DNA of 64,000 nt, from the NCBI GenBank assembly GCA_013350335.1, contig CM023539.1, positions 33,218,631 through 33,282,630 of the forward strand, in the 5' to 3' direction. A program made the translations under genes and the position numbers. The first letter of the stretch is position 1; every line of letters starts with the position of its first letter. The stretch is from Chimonanthus salicifolius (Eukaryota; Streptophyta; Magnoliopsida; Laurales; Calycanthaceae). This document shows positions 23,017-35,124 of this stretch, piece after piece. The notes under the pieces were generated by a model that was not told the origin of the DNA, did no database searches, and was given only the letters and a program-made list of their open reading frames with translations.

Positions 23017-23950
23017 TGTAATGACCCGCTCTTCCGAGGCGGCGTAGTTTCAACACCACGAGGTTCAGTATTATATTGTCCACTTGGACCCACAAATTAG
23101 GGGGAGGGGGGAGGGGGCCCACATGATCTTCCTTTGGGCCTGCACCATCATCGAAGCCCAAAACATGTAGTACTGTATTAAGGGGTACTAAGCCTTATAA
23201 ATCCCTTAATTTTCACTTCAACTTCTGATGTGGGACTCCAATACACACTCTGGGCCGCCTGACACATCGACCACAGTCGATGTGTTGGCTGACGCCCTGC
23301 CCATCTAGGCGGGGTATCACAATCATTCCTTTGGGCCTGCACCATCATCGAAGCCCAAAACGCGTAATATTGTATTAAGGGGCACTAAGCCTTATAAATC
23401 CCTTAATTTTCACTTCAACTTCTGATGTGGGACTCCAATACCCACTCTGGGCCGCCCGACACATTGACCACAGTCGATGTGTTGGTTGACGCCTATCACA
23501 ATCATTCCACTAGGGCCTCGAGCAGCCCCCGGTTCGACCCACAACACACACAGGAATCACACAGGACATGGAGCCTCACAGTCCAAATGTTGAACTAAAG
23601 CTCTGATACCAATTGTAACGATCCGCCCCTCCGAGGTGCTGCTGTTTCAACACCACGACGCTCAGTACTATATTGTCTGCTTTTGACCCACAAATGGGGG
23701 GTGGGGGGGGGTCGACACGATTTTCCATTGGTCCTGTACCATCATCGAGGCCCACCCGTAATACTGTATTAAGGGGAGCCAAGCTTTATAAATCCCTTAA
23801 TTTTCACCTCAACTTCCGATGTGAGACTTCATCAAGCCGCCACACCGCTCGATACATCGACCCTTGTCGATGTGTCTCTGTACCCAACACATCGACCCTA
23901 TTCGATATATCGCTTGCCACCACCACCCTATACATCGACCATGCTCGATG
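23017..23950 (-). mobile_element. TRIM-like tandem array, left part
   Basis: LTR copy 1 is 23017-23321 (305 bp, TGTAATGACCCG...GGGTATCACA). A partial copy 2 runs from about 23328 to 23500. A roughly 113-bp internal segment (23501-23613) ends on the plus side with GCTCTGATACCA (23600-23611), which is a tRNA-Met PBS on the minus strand. Copy 3 starts at 23614 and is interrupted at 23950 by element E. The internal segment has no room for genes, so I call it a terminal-repeat retrotransposon in miniature. The LTRs hold G-runs (23092-23118, 23697-23712) and hairpins such as CACATCGAC/GTCGATGTG. Confidence 0.75.
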
Positions 23951-26900
23951 TGTTAGTGTCCCGGCTCTACCGAGTCCTAGTTTGTCAAATCCATGGCTCA
24001 GGAAGAATCACTTGCTAAGAAGCTTGAAGACCCAAGATGATCAAGAATGAAGATCGTGCTCCACCAGGTTCAAAGCTCATCGTCATGGCAATCACAAAAA
24101 TAAGTATTTGGCCATAGATGACTTTAAGTGGTACTTACACCTTAAAGAGGACCATTACTAAGCTTAGCTGCATATGTTGGTAATGAATATAACAAGCCTA
24201 GAGAGGAAGTTGTGCATTAAAATAGAAGCGAACTTGGAAATATGAATTAAGTTCATTGTCAGCTCAACCAGTCATTCTCACCGACCCCTCGGTGGAGACA
24301 GGATTGTCCCATTGTGGTCAAGAACTGGTCAACCAGTTTGACAGAAGTTCCTGATCAAATAATTGTTATTTTGGGTATACCTCTGACCGAAAGTTTCATA
24401 TGCACCGACCCCCTTGGTGATGAACTTAAAATCCCCTCGTGGTCGACGACTCGTCGGTAAAAGAATTGTGAGTTCTAGACTGTGAACTCAAATGGGTTCT
24501 CGAAAAAACAAATATATCGGTAGTTCAAGATTGATCGAGAGTACCAGGACCGACCTCTCGGTAAAGGGCGACAGATCATTCTAGGTAAGACATGTTTCTG
24601 ACTTGAAACTACTGTCACCATGGTTTGCCCCAGATCGAACCTCTCGTATGGACCAACTCTCGGTGCCATATCTGTCGACCCATTGGCGACACTGACCTAT
24701 CGACCGGGAAGTAATAAAGTCATTGGCAGTGCATTTAATGCGCAACGGTCGGGTGGTTGAATGATAATAAATATGAACACCAACCCATCAGTGCCACTGA
24801 CCTATCGATTCATGACAGTCAGAAAAACCATTAAGACTCCTCTATAAATATGAGTGTTGGGCGATCAGGTTTTACTATCTTCCTTAAGCTGAAAAGAGTT
24901 ATATACTCTAAGGAACGATCAACACTCTTGTGAGAAGAATCGTAAACAACCAATCTATTGGTTGTCTTTGAAAGTGAGAAAGAGAGGAGGTAAATCATAA
25001 GCAACCAATCTTTTGATTGAGTTTGAATGTGAGAAAGAGAGGACAGACATAAACTAGGAAACTTGAAACCAGTTTCCTTGTCACCCTGAGATTGTGATTG
25101 CTCTACTGCGGCTATGACGAGGAGTGTCGGCACACATTGAGTGGGATCTCAAGAAGCACACATCAGCAAGAAAGAGTTTCAAGGCAAGTGTTTCTTGGTT
25201 TTAATTTTGTTTTTAAAACCTTTAACTCGAAAATGGATTAAGGAAGCTTGGTTCCAGAACCACTATAAAAAGACTCTAGAGCATCATCTTTGGTACATGT
25301 AGTGTGTGGAATTCCCAGCCGATTGAGTGAGGTGGAATTCCTACTCTAATTGTGAGGGTGTAAGTCCCATTTAGTGAATTTGGGGATAGCTCAAGGTCGA
25401 GCTATCCTAATAGTGGATGTAGATTGGCGAACCGAACCACTATATATCGTGTGTCCTTGTGCTTGTGGTGTTAGGTCTAATTCCTTGTGTTGATTGCTTA
25501 ATCACATTTGCTAACACACATATACTTGATTGTTGTATTCGCTGCACTAAATTAATCAATCAAGTTAATTTTAAAAAGGACCAACGAATTTAGATTGACT
25601 TATTCACCCCTCTCTATAGGGTCAATTGTGTTATTCTTGTAACACCCCGATTTCTCAATAAGATGAATATTTACGAAAATGCCCCTAGATTGGTGAATTC
25701 AATAAATATGATTGTAAATAAGGAAATGGTGGGGCCCATTGCTCAAATTAAGGTCATATGAGCACATTATAAATGTCAAGTTTGATTGGTTGGGTAATTT
25801 CTCAATAAAGTGGATAATTACGAAAATGCCCTGATGTGTTAAATTAATTATTTTGTGATGTTAAGTAAGGAAATAGTGGGGCCCATTGCTCAAAATAAAA
25901 TCATATGAGCACATTATGAATGTTAAGTTTGATTGGTTGGGTAATTTTCATCATTTGGGTCAAAAATGGCTAAATGGGTCAAAGGGCCCAAATGGGGCCC
26001 ATCGGGTCTTGCTGGGTTATTTGACCATTTTGTGATTTTAAATTAAAAGGGGTTAAGCCTATTTGATTGGAAATCAAGTGGAGGAAAAATGGGTAGGCTT
26101 GATCCATATGTAAAAACCAATTAGAAATGACCAAAATACCATAAATGGGTCATGTTGTCAAAACGGGTCAAGGAGCTAAAAGTGGACCCAACGGGTCGAG
26201 TTGACTATTGTTGACCGTGTGAACCCTCAAGGGAGCTCAAACACGATTCAAATCAGTTGAGTGGGATTGAGGTGAGTTGGAATTAAATCAAAAGGTGAGT
26301 TAACTCATGTGCATTGAATGAAATGCATTAATTATGGTGAGTTGGACATTGAGTTGAGTGAGTCAAAAATGGAAGTTAAATGGGCTGAAAATTCAGTGAG
26401 TTAAGTGGAATATCAGGAGGTGTGGTGATCTCAAACAAACCAAAACAAGTCCCACATGTTGGGGACATGTTATGGTAAGTTTCATGCAAAACATTAAATG
26501 GGAATATGGGGGGTTTCTATTCCATTTGGAAACCCCAAGCCTTCAATGTTGGAATGCCAATGGGTGCATTTGTTGGCAGCAAGTGTCCCATTGGTTTAGG
26601 CAAGAATTGATGAGGGAGTGGAGGGGTTATGATGGCTGCTATACAAAAGCAATGAACACCAAGGTTAGCCAACTTTTGTCATTGCAAACCCAAGTTTTTC
26701 CATCTCTTTCTCCCTCTCTCCAATTGGTGTTCTTGGCTGGAACAGCAGAGGCTTTTGGTACCAAATATTCAAGCTTAAACCAGCAAGGAATTAAGGAAGA
26801 AAGGAAGAAATAAAAGATAGGAAGCAAGGATCAAAAGTCAAGAAGAAAGGCTTGGGAAAATTGGTAAGTATTTCATTGAGTTTTGTTGAAAAACATGGAA

Positions 26901-28585
26901 CAAATAGGGTGTGGATTGGGCCATGATCATGGCCGAATACACCAATAATTAACCTTGATTAATGGAGGTTTAGAAATGATTAAGATGACCATTGGGTTCG
27001 GCCACCATGAAGGGCCGAACCCCATGAAAAGAGATGATTTGGTAAACCATAGACCTTTGTGGACTGTTTTTGGGAGATTTTTATGTGATAAGATTACTGA
27101 TTTTGGGTTGGCCATGGGATGGCTGAACCTTATAGTTAATATGGCTAAATGGTAGAGCCTAACTTGTAAACAAATGATGGGATCATTGTGTAGGAGGATC
27201 ATAGGGTTCGGCCATATGAATGGCCAAACCCCATAGATTGTTTTGTTGGAGATTATGACTTGGTTGTATGAGTTGGATTAAGTAAACATGTGGATTTATC
27301 TTTGGACTTAGTGATAAGTAAATAACCAGCCACTAAGGTAGCTTACTTTTATGAACTTTGATTATGAGCAAGATTAGACATTAGTTATACCAATGGCAAA
27401 TCTGTGAATACAAGTCAAACGAAGGGATTGATCAAAGGACTCACATGATGTAGTTGGGTCTTAGATATGAATGAACAAGTAAGTGATGGTATGATTTATT
27501 GATTGTTATATGGATAAGGTACCGGAAGTTGAACGACGTGCGAGTCGTGACCGGGTGACGCGAAAGAAAGATCAAGTACTGAAGTGAATCTTCTGTAGGT
27601 TTCCTACCTTTTTGTAACCACATATGCTATTTGCTGTTTTATGTTTATTTTGATAAGTTATTTGAATGAAATGTTATATTTACAAATGGCATGTTTGCAT
27701 AGACATCTCATGCATGGCATGGGAAGATGGTGTTGTAACCGGAGGCCACACTCCGTCGGGGCGTCCGAAAGACCACTGTGGGGTACCTTGATGATGAGAA
27801 TCCCATCAAGAGGAATCCGGAGGCCACACTCCGTCGGGGCGTCCGAAAGACCACTGTGGGGTACCTTGACGATGAGAATCCCGTCAAGAGGAGGCTATGT
27901 AGAATGGTGATGGGTGGGACTCATTACATGTTCATTTCATACATAGCATGTTTTTATGGAATTTTGTCACACGTATTATTATACTATTTGCATGATTTTG
28001 AATAACCATGTGGTAGCCCTATTCGGAAACACTACTGGGCGCGTTGATCTAACGCCCTATCTATATCCTTAGTGGATGACGCAGGGAAAGGGAAGAACAT
28101 GGATCGAGAAGAGGTACAAGCAAGGGGAAAGGAAAGGTCATTGACCGGGAGGGGAGCTGAGCCTAAGTGCTTTAATGATGGATTTGGATTACGTTATATT
28201 ACTGTCATTTGAATACTATTGTTGGACATGTAATAATTCGTTATTTGCTATGGTTTGATTAGGATAATAACCTGTGGATGGTTGATCTATGTTATTTAAT
28301 ATTTAAGACTGTTACTTGCTATCTCGTCTTTCTATTCCGCAATTATCTAGATTATTCCGCATGTTGATGTTAGTTCCATGTGTGATTCACTATCATGGTC
28401 TATTCCATGTACACATGGGTGGCCAGTTAAGGTTCAGACTTGGGCAGTCTGAACTTAACTCGCGTCGTGACGCCGCCCGCTCTCTTCTGATGTTTATTTA
28501 AAAAAAAAAATTAGACTCTGAAATTCTCGAAGAGGGCGGGGCGTTACAATTCTAGCTCCTAAGGGAACTTTCAAGGGAACTTTCA
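23951..28585 (+). repeat. Element E 5' LTR, interrupted by solo LTR D
   Basis: Starts TGTTAGTGTCCC and ends GGAACTTTCA. A TATA box TATAAATA is at 24843-24850. Upstream of it, short hairpins such as CACCGACCCCTCGGTG (near 24279) recur at about 24401 and 24549. The last 12 bases, AGGGAACTTTCA, are present twice in a row at 28562-28585 but once in the 3' LTR. Confidence 0.9.
25638..28548 (+). repeat. Solo LTR D (2911 bp), target duplication ATTCT
   Basis: Begins TGTAACACCCCG and ends GGGCGTTACA, flanked by ATTCT at 25633-25637 and 28549-28553. It belongs to the same LTR family as element B: it shares GGTTCGGCCAT hairpins (near 26995-27022 and 27205-27232), the GTAGGTTTCCTAC hairpin (27594-27608), the twofold CCGGAGGCCAC repeat (27738-27895) and the end stem-loop (28420-28475). 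A CT-rich tract near 26696-26725 precedes the hairpins. No internal region remains. Confidence 0.94.
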
Positions 28586-28587
28586 AT

Positions 28588-28599
28588 TGGTATCAGAGC
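28588..28599 (+). promoter_or_regulatory. Primer binding site of element E (tRNA-iMet type)
   Basis: TGGTATCAGAGC lies two bases after the end of the 5' LTR. Confidence 0.93.
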
Positions 28600-28652
28600 A
28601 AGGCGCTCCTTACAAGGATTTAACCATCCGAGTAAATTCAAGTTAGAACACC

Positions 28653-28819
28653 ATGGGAGATAGTCATGCATTATCCAAACCTCCTTATCTCGATGGAACA
28701 AACTATGCCTCATGGAAGGGTAAAATGAGAAGTTTTTTTGTTTCCATAGATTCGTCGGTATGGGATATTGTTAAGACTGGATGGCAACAACACATAGAAG
28801 AAAATACGGTACGAACCAT
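28653..28819 (+). pseudogene. Element E gag, first piece
   Basis: The ATG at 28653 opens MGDSHALSKPPYLDGTNYAS, then WKGKMRSFFVSIDSSVWDIV, the usual N-terminal block of copia gag proteins of the UBN2/DUF4219 type. The frame is open until the K1 insertion at 28820, which duplicated ACCAT (28815-28819). The same frame resumes at 37218. Confidence 0.9.
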
Positions 28820-29278
28820 TGTTCAATGTGTTTTAAATTTGTAAATCTCGCAAGCGCACGAACCATTCATAGTACAGTGATAGAGTGTGAGGTCGAACCC
28901 AAATGAAACATTCAAAATTATGAACTTCAAAATACACATGCCTCAATTTTTATGTTTCTTAGAAAACCAAGATTCATAATTAAATCTATGATAGAAAATC
29001 AATTTTAATGTTTAAAAGTATATCTCCAAGTTAAGTAAGTCTTTAGTCAAATAAATAGATCTACAATTTTAGAGCATTGATTAAAAGTAATTAAAATAAT
29101 GTTTTAATTAAGAGTTTATAAACAATCTCATCACACATCCTAATTCACAAAATCTAGATCTAATTAAATTTAATTCTAACTAGTTAATCAAGTTGTTAGA
29201 GAGGTTTTAAATACATGAAATGAATACACTTTAAAAGAATTAAAAAGAAAAACAAACATACAGCATTCAAGTAAAATA

Positions 29279-32200
29279 TGTAACACCCCAGATTTTCCTT
29301 AGCTTATAAATTTATTGGATTGGCCCATTTGGATTGCAATTTAAGTGAATTTGAAATTAAAAAGTTGAAATGGACATTAGATGGGGAAGGAAATGGGTCA
29401 ATTACCCAATTACGACCCAATGGGTCATGGTGACCTTGATTAAAAAATAATTAGGTAAGTTTAGTTAAGTTAGTTGAATTGGATAAGTCAGTGCATTTAG
29501 TGTATTAAAGTCCACCTCATCAAGTGAGGTGGCATGTGAGTGATGTGGCATTGCCATGCGGCATTCATATCATCACATGGAAGCCAACTAAGAAAGGACG
29601 CCACATCATCAAGTGAGGTGGAAAGTAGAATTGAGGTGGCATACAAGTGGAGGTGACACACCAAGTGACATGGCCAAAGTGGAACCCAAGTTCCATGGTT
29701 GACCATGGCATGGGTTGACTTGATCAACCACTTTTGAGTTTAAATCTTAAATTAAGGTTTTATCTTAAGAGGTCTTAAGTTGAGAAGATGAAGGGATGAG
29801 ATGGAAGGCTACGATTTTATCTAAGGGAAGATCAAGGGTTGAGATTAAAAATTGGAGTGTCTTGTCTAAGTACATTGTACTTAGACACATGGGAACCCAA
29901 GGGTCTTCACCTCAAAAGCCATGAAGCCACCGTTGGGAAACTAAAGGCCTCCATTGGTTAGACGAAGCTATTATGAGAGGGAGGGAAGAGTGTAAGGCTT
30001 TAACATGAAAACCCAAACCAAAGGGCATTCCAAACCCCATGGCCGACCCCTCCTCCCTTGAACAAGGATTTTTCTCTCCTCTCCTCTCCTCTCCTCTCTC
30101 TCCCATCTCTACCTTCATACCCTTGAAGATTTTGAAGAACAATAAAAGGGGAAGAAGAATTAAGGAAGAAGAGAAAGACCAAAAGAAAAGAAGGAGATTG
30201 AAGGAATGTATGTCTAGACTTAATAAAATGGGGATTAATCTAAGGAAACCATAGGTTCGGCCATGGTGTGGCCAAACTCATGGGTTCTATGATTGGCTGG
30301 AATGAATGGCCAAAATTGTTATCTGACCATGGAGTTAGAAAAGCACACAAAGGATCTGACCCAAAGTCAGTCGACTGAATTTTACGATTCAGTCGACTGA
30401 AAGTATACTGGCCAAGCACGTATGGGTCTAGTTGTGTTTCAGCTGACTGAATCTTATGATTCAGTCGACTGAAAGTATACTGGCCAAACACAGATGGGAT
30501 TTGGTGGTGTTTCAGCTGACTGAATCTTATGATTCAGCCGACTGAAAGTATACTGGCCAAACACAGATAGGATCTGGTTGTGTTTCAGCTGACTGAATAT
30601 TATGATTCAGTCGACTGAAAGTATACTGGCCAAACACAGATGGGATCTGGTTGTGTTTCAGCCGACTGAATCTTATGATTCAGTCGACTGAAAGTATACT
30701 GGCCAAGCACGTATGGGATCTGGTTGTGTTTCAGCCGACTGAATCTTATGATTCAGTCGACTGAAAGTAGACTGGCCAAGCACACATGGGATCTGGTTGT
30801 GTTTCAGTCGACTGAATCTTATGATTCAGTTGACTAAAAATATACTGGCCAAGCACACATGGGATTTGGTGGTGTTTTAGCCGACTGAATCTTATGATTC
30901 AGTCGACTGAAAGTGTACTGGCCAAGCATAAATGGGATCTCGTTGTATTTCAGTCAACTGAATTCCATGATTCAATCGACTGAATTAGAAGTTTTACTCT
31001 GGATTTTCCTTCAGAGCCTCTCCCTATCTTGTAGGATGGAAGGGAGATGAAAAAGAAGAACAATGGGTTCGGCCATGTTGTATGGCCGAACACCATAAAG
31101 GATTTTTATGGACCTATGTATGTTTAAAGGTTAAATGACTAATTTGGGATTATTAGATTAAGAAATGAATGATTGACTCACATGGATTAAAATAATATGA
31201 GGATTAAAATGAGGGTCAAAACCAAAGAATGAGGTTCGGCCATGTTGTATGGCCAAACCCCATTGAGGGTTTTAAACAGTTTAAGGACTCGGAATGCGTA
31301 AATGCGTTGAGAAACGAACATAGAACTTAGATGGAGATGGAGATGATGAAATTGAAATGGAAAATCAAATAAATATGTATGTTTGAATTTGATGAGGTAA
31401 AGAGGTTCGTAAAGGGATTACGATTCATCTCACGCGACCGTTGGCGTTATCCTTGCAAGACAAGAAAGATAGTATATCGGACATTGGTAGGATCCCTACC
31501 TCATTGAGAACACTATGGAGTATAATATGACACTTGTTTTATTCAAAATATGATGAATGCATTGGCTAAATAAATTGTCTATGATTATGAGTTGATTTCC
31601 AATGATATTATGGATTTTAAATGAAATGGCATTCTTGCATACATTACCTCATGCATGGCATGGGAGGGAACACATATGACCAACAAGCCAAGTTCTGAGC
31701 ACTCCGGACTTAACTTGGCCTTGAGATTAGCTTATATGAAGTTATATGAACCGTTGAGATTTGGCCCGTCCGGTTGATATAAAAGTACGGCGTAATTGGG
31801 CTAAAGAGCTCCTGGATAGTTAGTTCTGAAACCCTGCGCAGAGGGAGGAGTCCACACTCCATGGGTAATCCCGATTAATTTGTGGATGGGTATACAATGC
31901 CTTGGTGGTTGCCGCCTCAAACACTGTGGACATAATTAGCCAAGGAAACTATTGATTGATTTACGATGTGATTGGGTATGGACATTGGGTGGGATTTCAT
32001 TTGGCATTGACACCCATGACATGACACTTATGTTGGCATGATTATAATATGAACATCATGCATTTTTTTATTACTTACAAGATGTTTTACAAATATGTCA
32101 TTAATGATGTATAAACCTTTGATTTATAATATTCTAATATTACTCCTATGTGTACCCTAACCCCAATTGGAATACCTACTGGGCATGTTGACTAATGCCC

Positions 32201-32682
32201 TACTTCTACCCTATGGATGATAGAATAGGAAATGCTAAGGAAAAGAACGTGGGACCAGAAGGGAGCCAAGCATAGGAGCTTGGGAAGATTTAAGTTTAAA
32301 TTACGTAGTTTTGATTTTAATGATGTATTCGGAGGACTTACATTTTGAGTTTTAATAATTTAGACTATTTGGGACACCTTACAACTTATTTGCTATGTTT
32401 TGATAATCTTGAAGTTTTATTAGAATTTTATGGTGATTGGTTTTCCTTGCCTAATGATGACACGAGAATGAATAACATCTTATTCATATAAATTATTCCG
32501 TAAACAATAAGATAAACGTGTGTAAATGTTTTAGTGGACTTAATCCACGCACACGTACTGGTGGCCAGTCAAGGGTCGGGTTTTGGAATCTCGAACTTGA
32601 CTCGCTTCGTAACAGCCCGTTCTCTGTCACTTAAAAAAAATATACTTTGATTTATGCAAGTGAAAAAGGACAGAGCGTTACA
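29279..32682 (+). repeat. Solo LTR F (3404 bp), target duplication AAATA
   Basis: Begins TGTAACACCCCA and ends AGAGCGTTACA, flanked by AAATA at 29274-29278 and 32683-32687. Inside are a CT-rich tract at 30070-30105, a few GGTTCGGCCAT hairpins (near 30254, 31068 and 31232), a 73-bp tandem array of CAGTCGACTG palindromes, the GGTAGGATCCCTACC hairpin (31486-31500) and the end stem-loop (32560-32620). It combines palindromes that are separate in LTRs B and C. Confidence 0.94.
30365..30990. repeat. 73-bp tandem repeat carrying CAGTCGACTG palindromes in LTR F
   Basis: About nine copies with a steady 73-bp period (first interval 72). Each holds TTCAGYYGACTGAATCTTAT, then GATTCAGTCGACTGAA and AAGTATACTGGCCAAGCAC. 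Two 14-bp palindromes per unit also pair with each other. This array is regular, whereas the one in LTR C is not. Confidence 0.95.
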
Positions 32683-32855
32683 AAATAAAATAAACATGAA
32701 AAGTAAATCATTAAGGAAAATAAATGACGAAAATAAAAACGCAGTAATGTAAAACGTGGTTATTTGGAATAAACTGTTCATCACCCAAGATATGTAAATA
32801 AAGTAAAGGCCTAAATCTAAAACTCACGTAAAGATCTAAAATACAATTCATATTT

Positions 32856-35124
32856 TGTAACGCCCCGCTCCTTTCCACTCGCTTTCTGAAAATCATAGTC
32901 TAATTTTTCTTTTGAATAAAGAGTGAGAGAGAGAGGGACGTCACGACGCGAGCTAAGTCCGAGCTTCCAAAGCCCGACCCTTAACTGGCCAACCATACGT
33001 GTGAGTGGACCAAGTCCACTAAAATGGTTCACACGTGCTCAAGTTAACATGCGGAATAATCATAATTGCGGAATTACAATAGGATAACAATCCTATTCCA
33101 TTTTAGACAGCAAAGTAGTCCAACACTTAATAATATTTGTCTTAAGTTAAATATCCAAAATCAACCATCCAAACCATAGCAAATATATCTACGTTATTAC
33201 ATTCCCGACTGCTAGTTACTCAAATACATTATCCATGAGTAACTTAAACAAAATGAATCTTAATCATCCAAGCTCCTAAGCTTGGCTCCGATCACGTCCT
33301 TGTTCAGTCCATTCCCTGTGTCATCAACTAGGGTAGAAGTAGGGCGCTAGACAAAGCGCCCAGTAGGTATTCCAATTAGGGTTAACACATGGGTTAGTAC
33401 CAGAAATCCAAATATAATATAACATACCATACTTGTAAAGCATCGTATCCAAAACAATGTATGATAATAAAGATCCAATCATACAGTTAAAAACCAGAAA
33501 CATTGCATGATAATAAAGATCATAATGATGCCAATTCAATGCCATGCCATGCTGTCATATGCAATGAGTCCCACCCATCAGGCATACAAAAAATCCTTTT
33601 GATAGAAAGCTCCTCATCAAGGTATCAAACACATAGTATCCTCTTGATGAAAAACTCATCATCAAGGTATCCCCACAGTGGTCTTTCGGACGCCCCGACT
33701 GTGGCCTCCGATTACCTCTTGATGGAAAATGCACATAAAGGTATCCCCACAGTGGTCTTTCGGACACCCTGATGGAGTGTGGCCTCCGGTTACATATCCT
33801 CCCTCCCATGCCATGCATGAGATGCAAATGTCCACATGTTATGCAATTATACAAATCATAGCATATAAAATCCCATACTTGAAAACATATCACTTGTACA
33901 AAAAACACTCATCAAAATATGAATTAAAATTATATTACATGTCCCATGGTTTCAAAGAGGTAGAATCCTACCAATGACCACTAAAGTGTCCTTGCGTTTT
34001 CGTCCAAAAACCACTCACGATCATGCACCCCTTGTGAGGTCCCGTAACCTTATAACATGTCAATCAATCAATCTAAAGTCCCATTTGTAACTCCCATAAC
34101 TTATCACCTTCTCATTGATACTTACATTGGGGGTTTCATCCTTGAGATGAAACTCCCAACCGTTTGTCCCTTGGTTACCTTGTGTAACAACAAAACCGTC
34201 CCCTCCCATTAGTGACCCATTTGGGGGTTTCATCCATGAGATGAAAATCCCATTATTCCAATGTGTGCTACGGGTTTGAATTGTGTAACCCCCAAAACCC
34301 TTTTATCTCCTCATCAATAAGCCTTTGGGGGTTTCATCCATGAGAAGAAACACCCATGTCTCCAACGGTGTAAACCTTTGTGTCATCTTGTGTAACCTCC
34401 ACAAAACTGCCAACTCTCCATTAATGATGCATTTTGGAGTTTCATCCATGAGATGAAACTCCCATGTCCCAACGGTGTAGCCTTGAGTTGGCTAATATAA
34501 CATCACAAAACCGTCACCTTCCCATTCATGATATACATGGAGTTTCATTCCATAAGATGAAACTCCCATGTTACCAACATGTATCCTTGAATTGGTATTT
34601 GAAACAACCAAAACTCCTCACCTCTCCATTAATGATCTAATTGGGGGTTTCATCCATGAGATGAAACTCCCCCACTTCCAACGTGTAACTCCCAACTTGG
34701 GTCTCATGAGATGTATCTCTCCACCTTCCCACTCCACACACTTGAAATTAAAGTTCCATTAGCTTCCATTCAACTAACCTTTTAACTCAACTCACTTCTT
34801 TAATTCAACTCTTTTAACTCAACTCACCTCTTTAATCCAACTCATTTAACTCACTTAAAAATCAATTCAATCACTTGATTCCATTCTAACTTAATTCAAC
34901 CCCAATTTTGTAAGCTTGAACACTTGGTGGTCAACCAAGTGAACCACGACCCATTGGGTCCCAATTGGGTATTTTGACCCAATTAACCATTTTGACCCAA
35001 TTAAATAAGTCTTACCCATTTATTTCAAGTGAACCTTATCCATCTAAGATCCATATCCATTAATTCATAAATTAAATGGATAATTTTCATATATAGCCAT
35101 AGCTTGAAAATCCGAGGTGTTACA
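32856..35124 (-). repeat. Solo LTR G (2269 bp), target duplication TATTT
   Basis: On the plus strand it opens TGTAACGCCCCG and ends GAGGTGTTACA, flanked by TATTT at 32851-32855 and 35125-35129. The end stem-loop is near the left edge (32939-32995), so the LTR reads leftward. It also holds the GGTAGAATCCTACC hairpin (33959-33972), remnants of the CCGGAGGCCAC repeat (about 33660-33795) and a GTTTCATC hairpin array. No gene is seen. Confidence 0.94.
34128..34672. repeat. GTTTCATC/GATGAAAC hairpin array in LTR G
   Basis: Six units of GGGTTTCATC, 4-8 bases, then GATGAAACTCCC at about 34131, 34225, 34327, 34437, 34543 and 34644, spaced about 100 bp. Arms are 8-12 bp. Similar hairpins occur in U3 of element B (4838-4868 and 5239-5265). 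Confidence 0.88.

Noticed and set aside
24831..25133. 100-codon ORF on the minus strand with a mirror in the 3' LTR
   Set aside because: It overlaps the TATA and start region of the E LTR, and its copy at 46032-46253 is shorter and frame-shifted; probably chance.
30365..30990. Regular 73-bp repeats with palindromes look like a CRISPR array
   Set aside because: Spacers are the same in every unit, the units lie in a solo LTR with a target duplication, and the DNA is from a plant nucleus.
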